A stretch of DNA of 64,000 bases from Bacteroidales bacterium Phil6 (GTDB lineage Bacteria; Bacteroidota; Bacteroidia; Bacteroidales; F082): assembly GCA_002633315.1 (NCBI GenBank), contig NWBN01000006.1, forward strand, positions 50,179 through 114,178. Direction: 5' to 3'. Under the pieces are notes generated by a model, which searched no databases, was not told where the DNA came from, and was given only the letters and a program-made list of their open reading frames with translations. This document shows, piece by piece, positions 45,075 through 54,598 of the stretch. Made by a program: the position numbers and the translations under genes. Each line of letters starts with the position of its first letter. The first letter of the stretch is position 1.

Positions 45075-45848
45075 TCACCCCATCAGGAATTTTATTTCTT
45101 TAAGGTCGCATGTGATAATCTTACCCATCTCGTCCTGCAGTTGCAGTCTGCCGAATTTGTCGAATCCCACTATCATAAGCGTCATTATCTTACCTTTATA
45201 TTGATAACGAGCTTTTTTGCCATAACGGTACAAATGCCTTATATATGACTCCTCCACCATTTTGACACCATCAGACGATTTAAGCAACGATACAGATTGT
45301 CTGATACTGTCGATAAGTTCCACCAGCAGAGGCATCAAGTCATAATGAGAATCCGTTATTATCTTCATGGAAATAGGATTAGGCAGGTCGTCGCCAAACT
45401 TCACCTGATTCACGTTAACACCTATACCTACAATGGATATATCCATCATCTTATCCGATAAGGTATTGTTTATCAACATTCCTACAATTTTCTTGTCGGA
45501 ATAATAAACATCATTAGGCCATTTTACATAAAGAGAATTTTTAGGAAGGTATTTTTTCAATACGTTAATTATGCCGAGAGGCACAGCCTGAGAGATCCGA
45601 AACTGATTCTCAGCTTCAAGGAAACTGACATCCATTGCCATGCTGAACAAAAGATTCATACCGGGCTCACTCTCCCATCTGTTGTTGTCAAGACCTTTGC
45701 CGGCAGTCTGATAATCAGCCATAACAACTTGATTGACAACATCATTGCCTTCCTGTAACTTTTGTTGTAAAAATAGATTCGTAGATTTCAAGCTTTTAAA
45801 GCGTAATATTTTCTGTTCGTTCAATACCAGAGTTTGACAATTATCCAT
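45075..45848 (-). CDS. birA: Biotin--[acetyl-CoA-carboxylase] ligase
   Basis: Attaches biotin to carboxylases. The 257-residue product has the ligase core: ADYQTAGKGLDNNRWESEPG (a variant of GRGRxGRxW), NLLFSMAM, and VKWPNDVYYSDKKIVGMLI, followed by VGIGVNVNQV. The N-terminal helix-turn-helix of E. coli BirA is absent, so it is a ligase only. Divergent from rsfS, each with a TATCTTTG element. Confidence 0.94.
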   Translation of the reverse strand: MDNCQTLVLNEQKILRFKSLKSTNLFLQQKLQEGNDVVNQVVMADYQTAGKGLDNNRWESEPGMNLLFSMAMDVSFLEAENQFRISQAVPLGIINVLKKYLPKNSLYVKWPNDVYYSDKKIVGMLINNTLSDKMMDISIVGIGVNVNQVKFGDDLPNPISMKIITDSHYDLMPLLVELIDSIRQSVSLLKSSDGVKMVEESYIRHLYRYGKKARYQYKGKIMTLMIVGFDKFGRLQLQDEMGKIITCDLKEIKFLMG

Positions 45849-45886
45849 GATAAAATTTGTTTAATATCAATCATTCATAAAAAAAA

Positions 45887-45894
45887 CAAAGATA
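45887..45894 (-). promoter_or_regulatory. -7 element of birA
   Basis: TATCTTTG on the minus strand, 38 nt upstream of the birA ATG. Confidence 0.5.
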
Positions 45895-45942
45895 CGTATA
45901 ATTTTCTTTACAAAAGACGTTAATCCAAAGCAAGATATTCAT

Positions 45943-45950
45943 TATCTTTG
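45943..45950 (+). promoter_or_regulatory. -7 element of rsfS-ftsH
   Basis: TATCTTTG on the plus strand, 78 nt upstream of the rsfS ATG. Confidence 0.5.
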
Positions 45951-46028
45951 CAGAAAATTTCATTATACGTAAAAACAAGATTTAAACAAGAACATTGTAA
46001 ACATTGTTGATAAAATACATAAAAAAAT

Positions 46029-46400
46029 ATGAGAATAAGACACGAATCGGACAACACTGAACAAGTCCTATCGACTATAGTGGAGACCATGTTAAACTGC
46101 AAAGCCAAAGATGTCATATCATTGGATTTAAGAGACATACATACTGCAGTAACAGATTATTTCGTTATTTGTCATGCACAGTCGAAGACACAGGTGACAG
46201 CCATTGCCGATCATATCGTTGAAGATTTAAGAAACGGATTGAGGGTAAAGCCTTATCATATAGAGGGTTTTGAGAATGCTGAATGGATATTGATCGATTA
46301 TGTAGATATCGTGGTACACATTTTCATTGAGCCCAAACGCGAGTTTTACCAATTGGAGTCATTATGGGCAGATGCACCAAAGACCTCATACGCTGAATAA
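46029..46400 (+). CDS. rsfS: Ribosome silencing factor RsfS
   Basis: Binds L14 on the 50S subunit and blocks subunit joining under nutrient limitation. The 123-residue product has the family core KAKDVISLDLRDIHTAVTDYFVICHAQS, VEDLRNGL, and WILIDYVDIVVHIFIEPKREFYQLESLW. Complete. It is followed by ftsH after 30 nt, the usual Bacteroidales arrangement. Confidence 0.95.
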   Translation: MRIRHESDNTEQVLSTIVETMLNCKAKDVISLDLRDIHTAVTDYFVICHAQSKTQVTAIADHIVEDLRNGLRVKPYHIEGFENAEWILIDYVDIVVHIFIEPKREFYQLESLWADAPKTSYAE

Positions 46401-46430
46401 AAAAACAAACTTATCATTTATTTACAGGAA

Positions 46431-48521
46431 ATGGAAAACAACCCGATAAACAACAACCGGCCAAAGAACAAGAAAGGCATTGGATTCTATTGGATTTACA
46501 TAGTATTGATAGCTTTCTTTGTAGGGTCGCTGTTTTTCAAAGGAACACACCCGGCAGAAGACATCAACAAAGGAGAGTTGATGGAGATGTTGAAAAGTCA
46601 GGATATTGACAAAATAGAACTCGTCAACGGTGAAGTGGCTGAAATATATCTCAACGAGACCGGCAGGAAGAAACATTTTCCGGACGCCAAGCCGCAACAG
46701 TTCTCCAAGTCGCCAAACTACACCTATCGCATAGTTTCGATAGAGAGTTTTGAACGTGATGTGGAAAAGGCACAGGAAGGCCTCAGCAATCCCGTATATA
46801 TCACCTCGGTAGAACGACACAACTGGTTCGGCGAGATAATGTCATGGGTATTCCCATTCATTCTGATATTGGTATTTTGGTTCGTCATCATGCGTATGAT
46901 GAACAAAAACAATGGCGGCATGGGAGGAGGACAGATATTCAACATAGGCAAATCAAAAGCACAATTATACGACAACAGCAGCAATGCCAAGGTTACATTT
47001 AAAGACGTCGCCGGACTTGAAGAAGCCAAAGAAGAAGTTGTCGAGATAGTAGATTTTCTGAAGAATCCGAAGAAATACACGCGTCTTGGAGGCAAGATAC
47101 CGAAAGGGGTATTGCTTGTCGGTCCTCCAGGAACAGGCAAGACATTGTTGGCCAAATCCGTAGCCGGCGAAGCCAATGTACCGTTTTTCAGCATATCAGG
47201 TTCCGACTTCGTAGAGATGTTCGTCGGTGTCGGTGCTTCAAGGGTTAGAGACCTCTTCAAACAGGCAAAAGAAAAGTCTCCTTGTATCATTTTTATCGAT
47301 GAAATAGACGCTATAGGAAGAGCAAGAGGCAAGAACCCTGTCAACGGCGGCAACGACGAACGTGAGAGCACCTTAAACCAACTGCTCACCGAGATGGACG
47401 GTTTCGGCACCAACTCAGGCGTCATAGTATTGGCAGCCACCAACCGTGCCGACATACTCGACCGCGCCCTGATGCGTGCAGGTCGATTCGACAGACAAAT
47501 ATATGTGGAACTGCCAGACCTAAACGGAAGAAGGGACATCTTTGCCGTTCACATGCGCAACCTCAAGCTATCCAATGACGTTGACAAAGAATTTCTCGCA
47601 AAACAGACACCGGGATTCTCAGGCGCCGACATAGCCAACGTATGCAACGAGGCCGCACTCATCGCTGCCCGACGCAACAAGGAATCCATAGAAAAACAAG
47701 ACTTCCTCGATGCCATTGACAGGATAATTGGAGGTTTGGAAAAGAAAAACAAAGTCATTACGAGTTCTGAAAAGAAAGTCATCGCCTATCATGAAGCCGG
47801 TCACGCCACAACGAGTTGGATGCTTCAATATGCTCATCCGTTGGTGAAAGTCACCATAGTGCCACGAGGCAAGGCTCTCGGCGCTGCATGGTATCTGCCG
47901 GATGAACGACAAATCACCACAAAAGAACAGATGTACCATGAGATGATTGCAACTCTCGGCGGAAGAGCTGCAGAGCAGGTGATATTCGGTCATATCTCTA
48001 CAGGCGCACTCAACGACCTTGAAAAAGTCACCAAACAGGCTTACGCCATGGTGTCATATTATGGACTTAATGACAAAATAGGTAATTTAAGTTATTACGA
48101 CTCATCCGGACAACAGGAGTATTCTCTCACCAAACCTTTCAGCGAGAAAACAGCCGAAGTGATTGACAAAGAGATAAGCAAACTCGTGGAAAGCGCTTAC
48201 AACGAAGCATTGAGAATACTTACGGAGAATAAAGAAGGCTTGATTCAACTTGCTGAAAAATTGTTGGATAAAGAAGTAATCTTCAGTGAAGACGTAGAGA
48301 ACATCTTCGGAAAACGTCCTTGGGCTGTGGAAGAAAGAAACTTTACCAAACCCGATGAAGATTCTGAAACGAAAAAGGATGAGACTGAAACAAGTGATGC
48401 CAATAGTGAAGAAAATCATGCCGAAAGAGCTGACAATGAAGAGAAGACTGAGATGAACGAGGTCAAAAGTGAAGAAAATCATGCAGAAAGAACCGGTGAC
48501 GGTATAAGTAATGGCCTATAA
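46431..48521 (+). CDS. ftsH: ATP-dependent zinc metalloprotease FtsH
   Basis: Hexameric inner-membrane AAA+ protease. The 696-residue product has two transmembrane segments (about 16-36 and 140-160), Walker A GPPGTGKT, Walker B CIIFIDEIDAIG, the second region of homology ATNRADILDRALMRAGRFDR, and the zinc site AYHEAGHAT. The C-terminal 45 residues are an acidic tail with SEENHAER present twice. The tail is not part of the conserved protease. Confidence 0.98.
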   Translation: MENNPINNNRPKNKKGIGFYWIYIVLIAFFVGSLFFKGTHPAEDINKGELMEMLKSQDIDKIELVNGEVAEIYLNETGRKKHFPDAKPQQFSKSPNYTYRIVSIESFERDVEKAQEGLSNPVYITSVERHNWFGEIMSWVFPFILILVFWFVIMRMMNKNNGGMGGGQIFNIGKSKAQLYDNSSNAKVTFKDVAGLEEAKEEVVEIVDFLKNPKKYTRLGGKIPKGVLLVGPPGTGKTLLAKSVAGEANVPFFSISGSDFVEMFVGVGASRVRDLFKQAKEKSPCIIFIDEIDAIGRARGKNPVNGGNDERESTLNQLLTEMDGFGTNSGVIVLAATNRADILDRALMRAGRFDRQIYVELPDLNGRRDIFAVHMRNLKLSNDVDKEFLAKQTPGFSGADIANVCNEAALIAARRNKESIEKQDFLDAIDRIIGGLEKKNKVITSSEKKVIAYHEAGHATTSWMLQYAHPLVKVTIVPRGKALGAAWYLPDERQITTKEQMYHEMIATLGGRAAEQVIFGHISTGALNDLEKVTKQAYAMVSYYGLNDKIGNLSYYDSSGQQEYSLTKPFSEKTAEVIDKEISKLVESAYNEALRILTENKEGLIQLAEKLLDKEVIFSEDVENIFGKRPWAVEERNFTKPDEDSETKKDETETSDANSEENHAERADNEEKTEMNEVKSEENHAERTGDGISNGL

Positions 48522-48557
48522 TAGACAAAATTGCTGTTTCTATAATTATTATTTAAG

Positions 48558-49226
48558 GTGAAGAAGGAACTATTCAACGGACTTGACGACAGCACGAACA
48601 AGGAGAAAATTCTCTCCAAGGTTCGTTCTGCACTCATGACCAAAGACGAGAACCTGTTCTCTGACATAGACCTTCAAACCGACACATGGAAGCCTTTCAA
48701 TAAAGATGACGGTCCGGAATTCACTTTCATCGAGAAATTCAAAAGTAATGGGGGAATATTCATTTACCTCAGGTCACTTGACATGTTCAGACAATATGTA
48801 TTGCATCTTTATCATGAAAAAGACTGGCGTCCAATGTATTCTGCAAGTCAAAAAATAATAGATATCTTCAAAGAATATGAAATAGATTTCAATGTCAACA
48901 TGCTCAAGAAAGGAGAGAATATCATCTCGCTGACGAGTTGTGAATGCCTGATAGCGCAGACCGGCAGTATCGTTTTGTCGAACAGCGATGCCGGGTCATT
49001 GCAGTCATACGCCATGGCTGACAGCCTGCTTGTCTTTGCCACACCTCAGCAGATAGTGCATAACATGAAAGAAGCCTCTTTATTTATAAAAAACAAATAT
49101 CATGGCAACAATCCGTCGAATGTCACCATAATAAGCGGTCCCAACAGAAGCAGAGCCATTGACAACGAAGTCATCACAGGTGCTACTGGTATTAAACAAA
49201 TTGTGCTTTTCCTTACTGATATATGA
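48558..49226 (+). CDS. LUD-domain protein (LutC/YkgG family)
   Basis: Protein of 222 residues with the LUD fold: LTSCECLIAQTGSIVLSNSD (the TGS-containing core) and NVTIISGPNRSRAIDNEVIT near the C-terminus (the SGPSxTxDIE equivalent). In lactate operons the relative LutC works with LutA/LutB, but this copy stands alone after ftsH, as is common in Bacteroidales, so lactate use cannot be inferred. The start is GTG at 48558; no in-frame ATG precedes the conserved part. Confidence 0.85.
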   Translation: MKKELFNGLDDSTNKEKILSKVRSALMTKDENLFSDIDLQTDTWKPFNKDDGPEFTFIEKFKSNGGIFIYLRSLDMFRQYVLHLYHEKDWRPMYSASQKIIDIFKEYEIDFNVNMLKKGENIISLTSCECLIAQTGSIVLSNSDAGSLQSYAMADSLLVFATPQQIVHNMKEASLFIKNKYHGNNPSNVTIISGPNRSRAIDNEVITGATGIKQIVLFLTDI

Positions 49227-49392
49227 TATAGATATTCATTATCAACTATATAATTGGCTATTATCCAATATTGACCTTATTATGGTTTTGTAACGTAAAT
49301 CATTATAATATTATAAATATTATCATTTTAAAAATACGGCACAATTATTGCTTAATTAATTGTAAAGATAATCACAACCTAAATATCTTATT

Positions 49393-50877
49393 ATGAAAAA
49401 ATATATTTTATCACTAATGATTGTATTATCAACATTATCTTCTTTCTGTCAAATTGAAATAATTGATAAACAAGATATTACAATAGGAAGAAATTATACA
49501 ACGAACAAAGATATCAAAGCCGAGGCATATATATTTGCGGAGACGATAAAAGAAGCCGAATTCAACACTGAAAACGGAGACATTTTATTGAAACTCGACA
49601 ACGGCTCTATTGGGAAAACCGGTCTCAAACATACCTGCCATATAGGAATGTTCAACATTAATGATAGTGAATTCCGATGGGTAAGTAACCACAAGTTTTC
49701 CAACCCTTCAGTAAAAATGTCAAACGACATAGTAATATGTTACAATAATAACAAATCCTACAGATTGGATATAAAAACAGGTGAGAAAATATGGAGCAGC
49801 AAAATAAGAGTGGAATATTTCGACAATGAAAACAACATTGCAATAGGTTATGTTGATACCAAACGCCATGTAATTGCAGCAGTAGATCTATCTACGGGAA
49901 AGACATTATGGAGAAGAAAGATGAACAACGACTTTCGTTTGAATGATTATATCAAGATAGACAACGAGACATTATTGGTTCCGGTATCAGGACTGCATTA
50001 TATCAATATAAAAGACGGCAGCGGCTGGGACTTCGATGCAATGACACAAAACACCGACTATTCCATATTCGGCAAAAAACGCGGCAATGCAGTGACAAGT
50101 GCCGACCTGAAGGTAATCACGAACCTGTCTTCCGATGTTCTCATTGACAACAACAGGATTTATTATGCCTACAGCGACAAACTCAGTTGCTTCGACATGA
50201 ACGGTACTGTATTGTGGACCGCCGAACTCCCTTCCGACATGACAAGCAACTCCTCTCTGCTAATAAAGGATGAAAAACTGCTGATGATAAACAAAGGTCT
50301 TGCCTATAAGGCGAGCGGCGAAGCGGTACAATACGGAAGCCCTTTCATTGCCGCCTTCGATATCACAACAGGAAATCAAATTTATTTCATCCCGAGCGAG
50401 AACAAAAGCGACATGATATACGGTTTTGCCAATACGGAAGATAACTTGATACTGTTTTGCGCCGACGGAATGCGTTCCGTAAATATTGCCAACGGTAAAG
50501 TGACAGAAGAAAAAAGATATTTGCCCAACGACTTGGGTAACAGATGTTATTTCATAGGCAACAATCTCATCGTCAAGACATATAAAGACACCAAATTTTT
50601 AGAATTGTCGGAAGATGTATTCAAATATCTTACGGGAGACAACATGAAAATAGAACAAGACAAAAAAGTAAAAATACAATACGGACTTGTCAATCCTGAA
50701 ACTTTTAAAAGCAACAAATACAAAATGTACCAAAGAGGCATTTCCATGGTCCTTACAGACAAAAATGGCACGGAAATTGCAGTAATTGATATAACAGGTA
50801 CTGCCTGTATTTATGACAACATATTATGTAATGTCAATGGCAATAAGATTAGTTTCTTTGATTTGAACACACTATAA
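49393..50877 (+). CDS. Exported PQQ-like beta-propeller protein
   Basis: Protein of 494 residues with a signal peptide (MKKYILSLMIVLSTLSSFCQ). It has repeating WD/PQQ-type blades: RLDIKTGEKIWSSKI, VDLSTGKTLWRRKM, CFDMNGTVLWTAEL and FDITTGNQIYFI. These are typical of PQQ-binding-like propellers that act as periplasmic scaffolds or sensors; no quinone-enzyme residues are evident. Monocistronic, with a strong terminator at 50902. It is convergent with the NagB/PIG-L gene. Confidence 0.82.
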   Translation: MKKYILSLMIVLSTLSSFCQIEIIDKQDITIGRNYTTNKDIKAEAYIFAETIKEAEFNTENGDILLKLDNGSIGKTGLKHTCHIGMFNINDSEFRWVSNHKFSNPSVKMSNDIVICYNNNKSYRLDIKTGEKIWSSKIRVEYFDNENNIAIGYVDTKRHVIAAVDLSTGKTLWRRKMNNDFRLNDYIKIDNETLLVPVSGLHYINIKDGSGWDFDAMTQNTDYSIFGKKRGNAVTSADLKVITNLSSDVLIDNNRIYYAYSDKLSCFDMNGTVLWTAELPSDMTSNSSLLIKDEKLLMINKGLAYKASGEAVQYGSPFIAAFDITTGNQIYFIPSENKSDMIYGFANTEDNLILFCADGMRSVNIANGKVTEEKRYLPNDLGNRCYFIGNNLIVKTYKDTKFLELSEDVFKYLTGDNMKIEQDKKVKIQYGLVNPETFKSNKYKMYQRGISMVLTDKNGTEIAVIDITGTACIYDNILCNVNGNKISFFDLNTL

Positions 50878-50901
50878 AATCTTCAAATAATCCTTTTTCA
50901 G

Positions 50902-50934
50902 CCGCCTGAAAACATTCGGGCGGTTATTTTTTAT
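50902..50934 (+). terminator. Terminator of the propeller gene
   Basis: CCGCCTGAA (50902-50910) pairs with TTCGGGCGG (50915-50923) with one T-G pair, then a T-rich run. Confidence 0.85.
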
Positions 50935-51222
50935 ATGTGTCCGGCAAAACTTTTGAGTTTCTTTATAATGTTTCGAGTCAAACTTACATGCCTGCATTTC
51001 AAAACAACTGATGTTTTTTTATATTGATAATCAATATTTATCATATATCAATAAATACAGTATATTAATAAATGTAAAGACGCCATGATATGACGCCTCC
51101 ACAATACATTGACAATATGATATTGGTATCTAAAGTTATTATCTTTTATATAGATTCCATAGAACAATTCTTGCCGGACAACAATGACAAAAAAAACTTC
51201 ATCATCATTTTTTGTCAAAGAA

Positions 51223-51250
51223 AATTGTGAGAATATATATCCCCACAATT
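51223..51250 (-). terminator. Terminator-like stem, related to the one at 57394
   Basis: AATTGTG (51223-51229) and CACAATT (51244-51250), with an AGAATATATATCCC middle. On the minus strand a short T-run follows. The element at 57394-57423 has the same layout (AATTGCG, AGAATATTCATATCCC, CGCAATT). Confidence 0.5.
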
Positions 51251-51314
51251 ATAACTTCCTTTATTGCCATCCCAAATAAGCAGAACGGCCTAAAAACAAA
51301 GTATTTTACTTATA

Positions 51315-51357
51315 ATTGTACTCCAAAAAGCAAAACATGAAATTTTTGGAGTACAAT
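51315..51357 (-). terminator. 15-bp perfect inverted repeat just after the NagB/PIG-L gene
   Basis: ATTGTACTCCAAAAA (51315-51329) and TTTTTGGAGTACAAT (51343-51357) with a 13-nt loop, starting 13 nt beyond the stop. It probably ends or stabilises the minus-strand mRNA. Confidence 0.6.
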
Positions 51358-51369
51358 ATATTATTTATT

Positions 51370-53691
51370 TCATAAAACCATTGATTTCTCCAATTCTCTT
51401 GCCAAAGACAGAAATTCTGTCACGTCCATTTCTTTGAAATAGAGCAATCCGTGAGTTGTACGCAATCTCGGGCTCTCGTTCTGGAAGAAATAAGGCTTAC
51501 CTAAGAGCAATTGAATATTCTTCAATTGTTCGACCCAAGTATTTTTTGCCAAATCGCAGAACTTGCCGTCCAACTTATAACTTGGGAACGAAGCATCTAC
51601 CTGACTAAGATAACAACTCTCGAAAGTATTCTTCATCACTGCAATAGCGTTAAGCGAGACAGGAACTATATGTGTAGCTTCGTTTGGAAGGAATTTGTAC
51701 CAGACATTACGGTAACCCCAAATTCTCAACTTCGAGAGGTCGGCTTCTTCCTTCCATATTCTGATAGCTTCTGCTATTGCCTGCAAGACCTTGTAATGAG
51801 TGTCGGGACCGCTACCTTCGGGGTCGAACGCAAGTGATATAATTGTAGGTTTAATACTGCGGAGCTCCTCTAAGATTGGCATTACGTCACGATCACGATT
51901 CGGTCTTTCAGTGAAGATATCGCCTTTATAGAAACCCAAGCGCAAATGATGAACATTATCGCTTGTGATGCCAAAGAATGCCCAAACCAACTCTTCTTCG
52001 AACTCTCTAATCATTCCTTTAAGTTTCTGTATATCAGGCTGCATCTTCTCTCCATCATAACTATCGAGAGTTATTTGACGAATTTCGATAATCTTGGAGC
52101 GAAGTTCCTCAATACTGCCGACACCCCAAATCTCCACGAAATCGCGGACTATGCGATGAGAGAATCCACGCCGCAACTCTTCAGCTTGTCCGGATGCAAT
52201 TTTTATCAAATAATGATAAACATCCTTATCTTTTTTGAGTTTATATCCTTCGGTAAAGAAATTCGGGTAATTCACCATCTGAATCTCACCTCTGTCCAAA
52301 AAGTAAAGGACATCATTTAAAACATTTATTAAAAACGAATTGGTAACGGCATTGAATCCGGAAGTCATGATAGAAAAATGCGATTTATTGCTTTCGTCAC
52401 GTGACAACCGGTGGATATGAGGCAACAGACCCAAAAGGATGTCATCATGATGAGGACCGGTATGATAGAAGACCTCATTTTTCAAAGAAGCAGTGCCTTT
52501 ATCTATTTTTGAAATTACTGAATCGACAACAGTTTTCACAGTATTTTCATTCAAATTAGGAATCATCTTGCAATATTCATCATTCTGTAAATCCCGAATC
52601 TGCAATTTATCGCCAAAAGTATTGATTTTGTTACACAATTCTATAACAGCCCTGTCGGTTTTACTTTGATTCCATGGAGTATCCAAATAATAACGGTATA
52701 TAGAATCCTTCAGCATTGATGCAGCGCCGGAGGTGAGATAGAAACGAGCATTCGACAGTTTAGCCAGGCACGAGGCCGGATAAAGATTAGAAGGTTCTTT
52801 TTCCAAGGCATCAGCAATCATCGGGGCCTTTGCTTCACCGGCAGCAAAAATAATGGCGACGACATCAGGGTTGTACGTTATTGTACCCAAACCTATCGTG
52901 ATAACGGGTTTGAAACGCGACACCTCGATTCCGCCAAGGTCGCCGGCCGCAACAGCCTGAGTCTCGAAATTAGTGTCGGTAAGACGAGTAGTAGAATAGT
53001 GATCACTGCCACGCACATTGAATGCAATATGCCCGTCAGGACCAATGCCGCCCAAGAAGAAGCCTATTCCGCCCATCTCACGAATTTTATTCTCATAATC
53101 TGTACACCAATTGTCAATCATGAAAATCGAGCGCTGTTGAATTCTTTCCATTTCCGTCTTTGTTTCACGATATCGCAACGACAAATCGACTTTTCCGTCA
53201 GGAAAAACTTCAGTAAATTTTTTTCCATCGGCAAGAGGTATTTCGGCACAGTTGATAAACAAGCCTTTTGACTTGTCCAAGCCGAAGCCATCTATGTAAA
53301 ATTTCATGTCGTAGTTGTAAAAACTATTGTGTTGCTCGGGCGAGATCGGATAAAATTCATCGATCTGTACAAAACGAAGATTTGAGAAATCCGGTTTCTT
53401 TTCTACAGTAAGACCATTTTCCTTTCTAAATTTCTCTCCTTCCGGAGTATCCCAATTCTGCATGATATTTTTTACCCAGGTAATAAAATATTCAGGGGTT
53501 TTTCCTGTAGGTAAACTAATGACTCCATTGGGATTTTCAGAGACCCATTCAATAAAACGCAAAGCCGTCAAAAGTCCTAATTTAGGAAAGTTTTCAACAG
53601 TGATATAAGGAATTTGCGTTGTAAACAGATGTGGTTTTTCTTGTGCCAGGAAATGTTTCTCGACCGGAGAATAATGTGTTGTCTTTTCCAT
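51370..53691 (-). CDS. Glucosamine-6-phosphate deaminase-like protein fused to a PIG-L (LmbE) domain
   Basis: Protein of 773 residues. The N-terminal half (about 30-340) is NagB-like: GVISLPTGKTPEYF and GIGPDGHIAFNVRGSDH, matching the GxGxDGHIAFN active-site loop. The C-terminal half (about 400-640) is a PIG-L/LmbE deacetylase-like domain with HTGPHHDDILLGLLPHIHRL in place of the HPDDE zinc motif. The fusion is a known Bacteroidota type and suggests joint deacetylation and deamination of amino-sugar phosphates, which is unproven. Promoter element at 53761-53768. Confidence 0.88.
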   Translation of the reverse strand: MEKTTHYSPVEKHFLAQEKPHLFTTQIPYITVENFPKLGLLTALRFIEWVSENPNGVISLPTGKTPEYFITWVKNIMQNWDTPEGEKFRKENGLTVEKKPDFSNLRFVQIDEFYPISPEQHNSFYNYDMKFYIDGFGLDKSKGLFINCAEIPLADGKKFTEVFPDGKVDLSLRYRETKTEMERIQQRSIFMIDNWCTDYENKIREMGGIGFFLGGIGPDGHIAFNVRGSDHYSTTRLTDTNFETQAVAAGDLGGIEVSRFKPVITIGLGTITYNPDVVAIIFAAGEAKAPMIADALEKEPSNLYPASCLAKLSNARFYLTSGAASMLKDSIYRYYLDTPWNQSKTDRAVIELCNKINTFGDKLQIRDLQNDEYCKMIPNLNENTVKTVVDSVISKIDKGTASLKNEVFYHTGPHHDDILLGLLPHIHRLSRDESNKSHFSIMTSGFNAVTNSFLINVLNDVLYFLDRGEIQMVNYPNFFTEGYKLKKDKDVYHYLIKIASGQAEELRRGFSHRIVRDFVEIWGVGSIEELRSKIIEIRQITLDSYDGEKMQPDIQKLKGMIREFEEELVWAFFGITSDNVHHLRLGFYKGDIFTERPNRDRDVMPILEELRSIKPTIISLAFDPEGSGPDTHYKVLQAIAEAIRIWKEEADLSKLRIWGYRNVWYKFLPNEATHIVPVSLNAIAVMKNTFESCYLSQVDASFPSYKLDGKFCDLAKNTWVEQLKNIQLLLGKPYFFQNESPRLRTTHGLLYFKEMDVTEFLSLARELEKSMVL

Positions 53692-53760
53692 GTTGCTTTT
53701 ATTTTTTTAACAAATATTCTTTTCGGTTCTCAAAAAATCAATTTTCTAAGAATCTGACTA

Positions 53761-53768
53761 CAAATTTA
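53761..53768 (-). promoter_or_regulatory. -7 element of the NagB/PIG-L gene
   Basis: TAAATTTG on the minus strand, 69 nt upstream of the ATG. Confidence 0.5.
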
Positions 53769-54560
53769 CAATAAATTATAGTATGTTGTTCTGTTTTTTT
53801 ATTTTTTTGAGAGCTAAAATAAAAAACTTTGGATTTCAGGCATTTATTCTTGACTTCGTCAAAGCGTCACCCGGAAATCCTCCTCGAAAAATTTTGGATT
53901 AGTTGATAGCGGGGCATTAGCATCGTTTTTGCGAAAATATTCTTTTTAATTGGCAATTCAATTTTTATGGTGGTGACTGTAGTGTACAATAACTGTAAGA
54001 TGCGAATGGTACTTCTCGTTCAACTGCTTGCGTTAAAGTAAATGTATTATGTTAATAACGATATCCCTTGTATTTTATCCTTGAGGTCTGTTTCTCTACC
54101 GATTTTTTTCGATACTCCAATGATGAAGAATGGGTGGCAGTGGAATCCGTCACAAAAATACAAATAGAGAGTAATGACGACAACTGATTGTCGAGCGACT
54201 TGAGACCAAACAGGTACACTTGCATTTTCCTGCCGGAAACCTTATGCGCTTAAGTTTTCTTTGGGATGGGAATTGGTTATGCTTATGTTGGAATGGATGT
54301 ATTAATAAATTTTTGCATTTTGTTTTACATCGGACAAAGGTAGATTTTTCTTGAAAAATGAGAGTTTGCCATGCCGCAAGCCTAACATCAAACCTTTCGA
54401 CTATAAATCCGGATGGCACACCTTGACGAGGTCATGAGACGAATATATTAAATTCCATAGTATTAAAACATACTCGCAAAGCCCTCTTTTCTTCACAACA
54501 TAACTTATTACGATTTCAAAAATAATACTGCCATTGTTGCCTTGATTTCACGTTTATTTG
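53769..54560. other. Large non-coding stretch
   Basis: About 790 bases without a gene I can support on either strand. An 89-codon minus-strand frame (54150-54419) is basic and cysteine-rich and looks spurious. A minus-strand TACCTTTG element at 54335-54342 has only an 11-codon ATG frame after it. It may hold a decayed gene or untranslated RNA. Confidence 0.6.
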
Positions 54561-54568
54561 TAACTTTG
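54561..54568 (+). promoter_or_regulatory. -7 element of the decarboxylase gene
   Basis: TAACTTTG, 30 nt upstream of the ATG at 54599. Confidence 0.55.
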
Positions 54569-54598
54569 CGTTTTTAATACTCAAGTAAAAAAATCTAT

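Larger units (their letters stand above)
50935..51369. other. Non-coding spacer between convergent genes, rich in inverted repeats
   Basis: No gene is recognised. Three stem-loops are seen: TGACAAAAAA/TTTTTTGTCA (51185-51217), AATTGTG/CACAATT (51223-51250), and a 15-bp perfect stem (51315-51357). A direct repeat ATGACGCC-like GACGCC lies at about 51079-51097. Confidence 0.7.

Noticed and set aside
46724..47539. 271-codon frame opposite ftsH
   Set aside because: Antisense shadow of the AAA domain; composition follows the ftsH codons and no motif is seen.
51048..51248. 66-codon minus-strand frame
   Set aside because: Runs through two stem-loops and is aromatic-rich from AT-rich non-coding DNA.
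54150..54419. 89-codon minus-strand frame in the large gap
   Set aside because: No family, no promoter at the right distance, and an arginine/cysteine-rich composition unlike real genes here.
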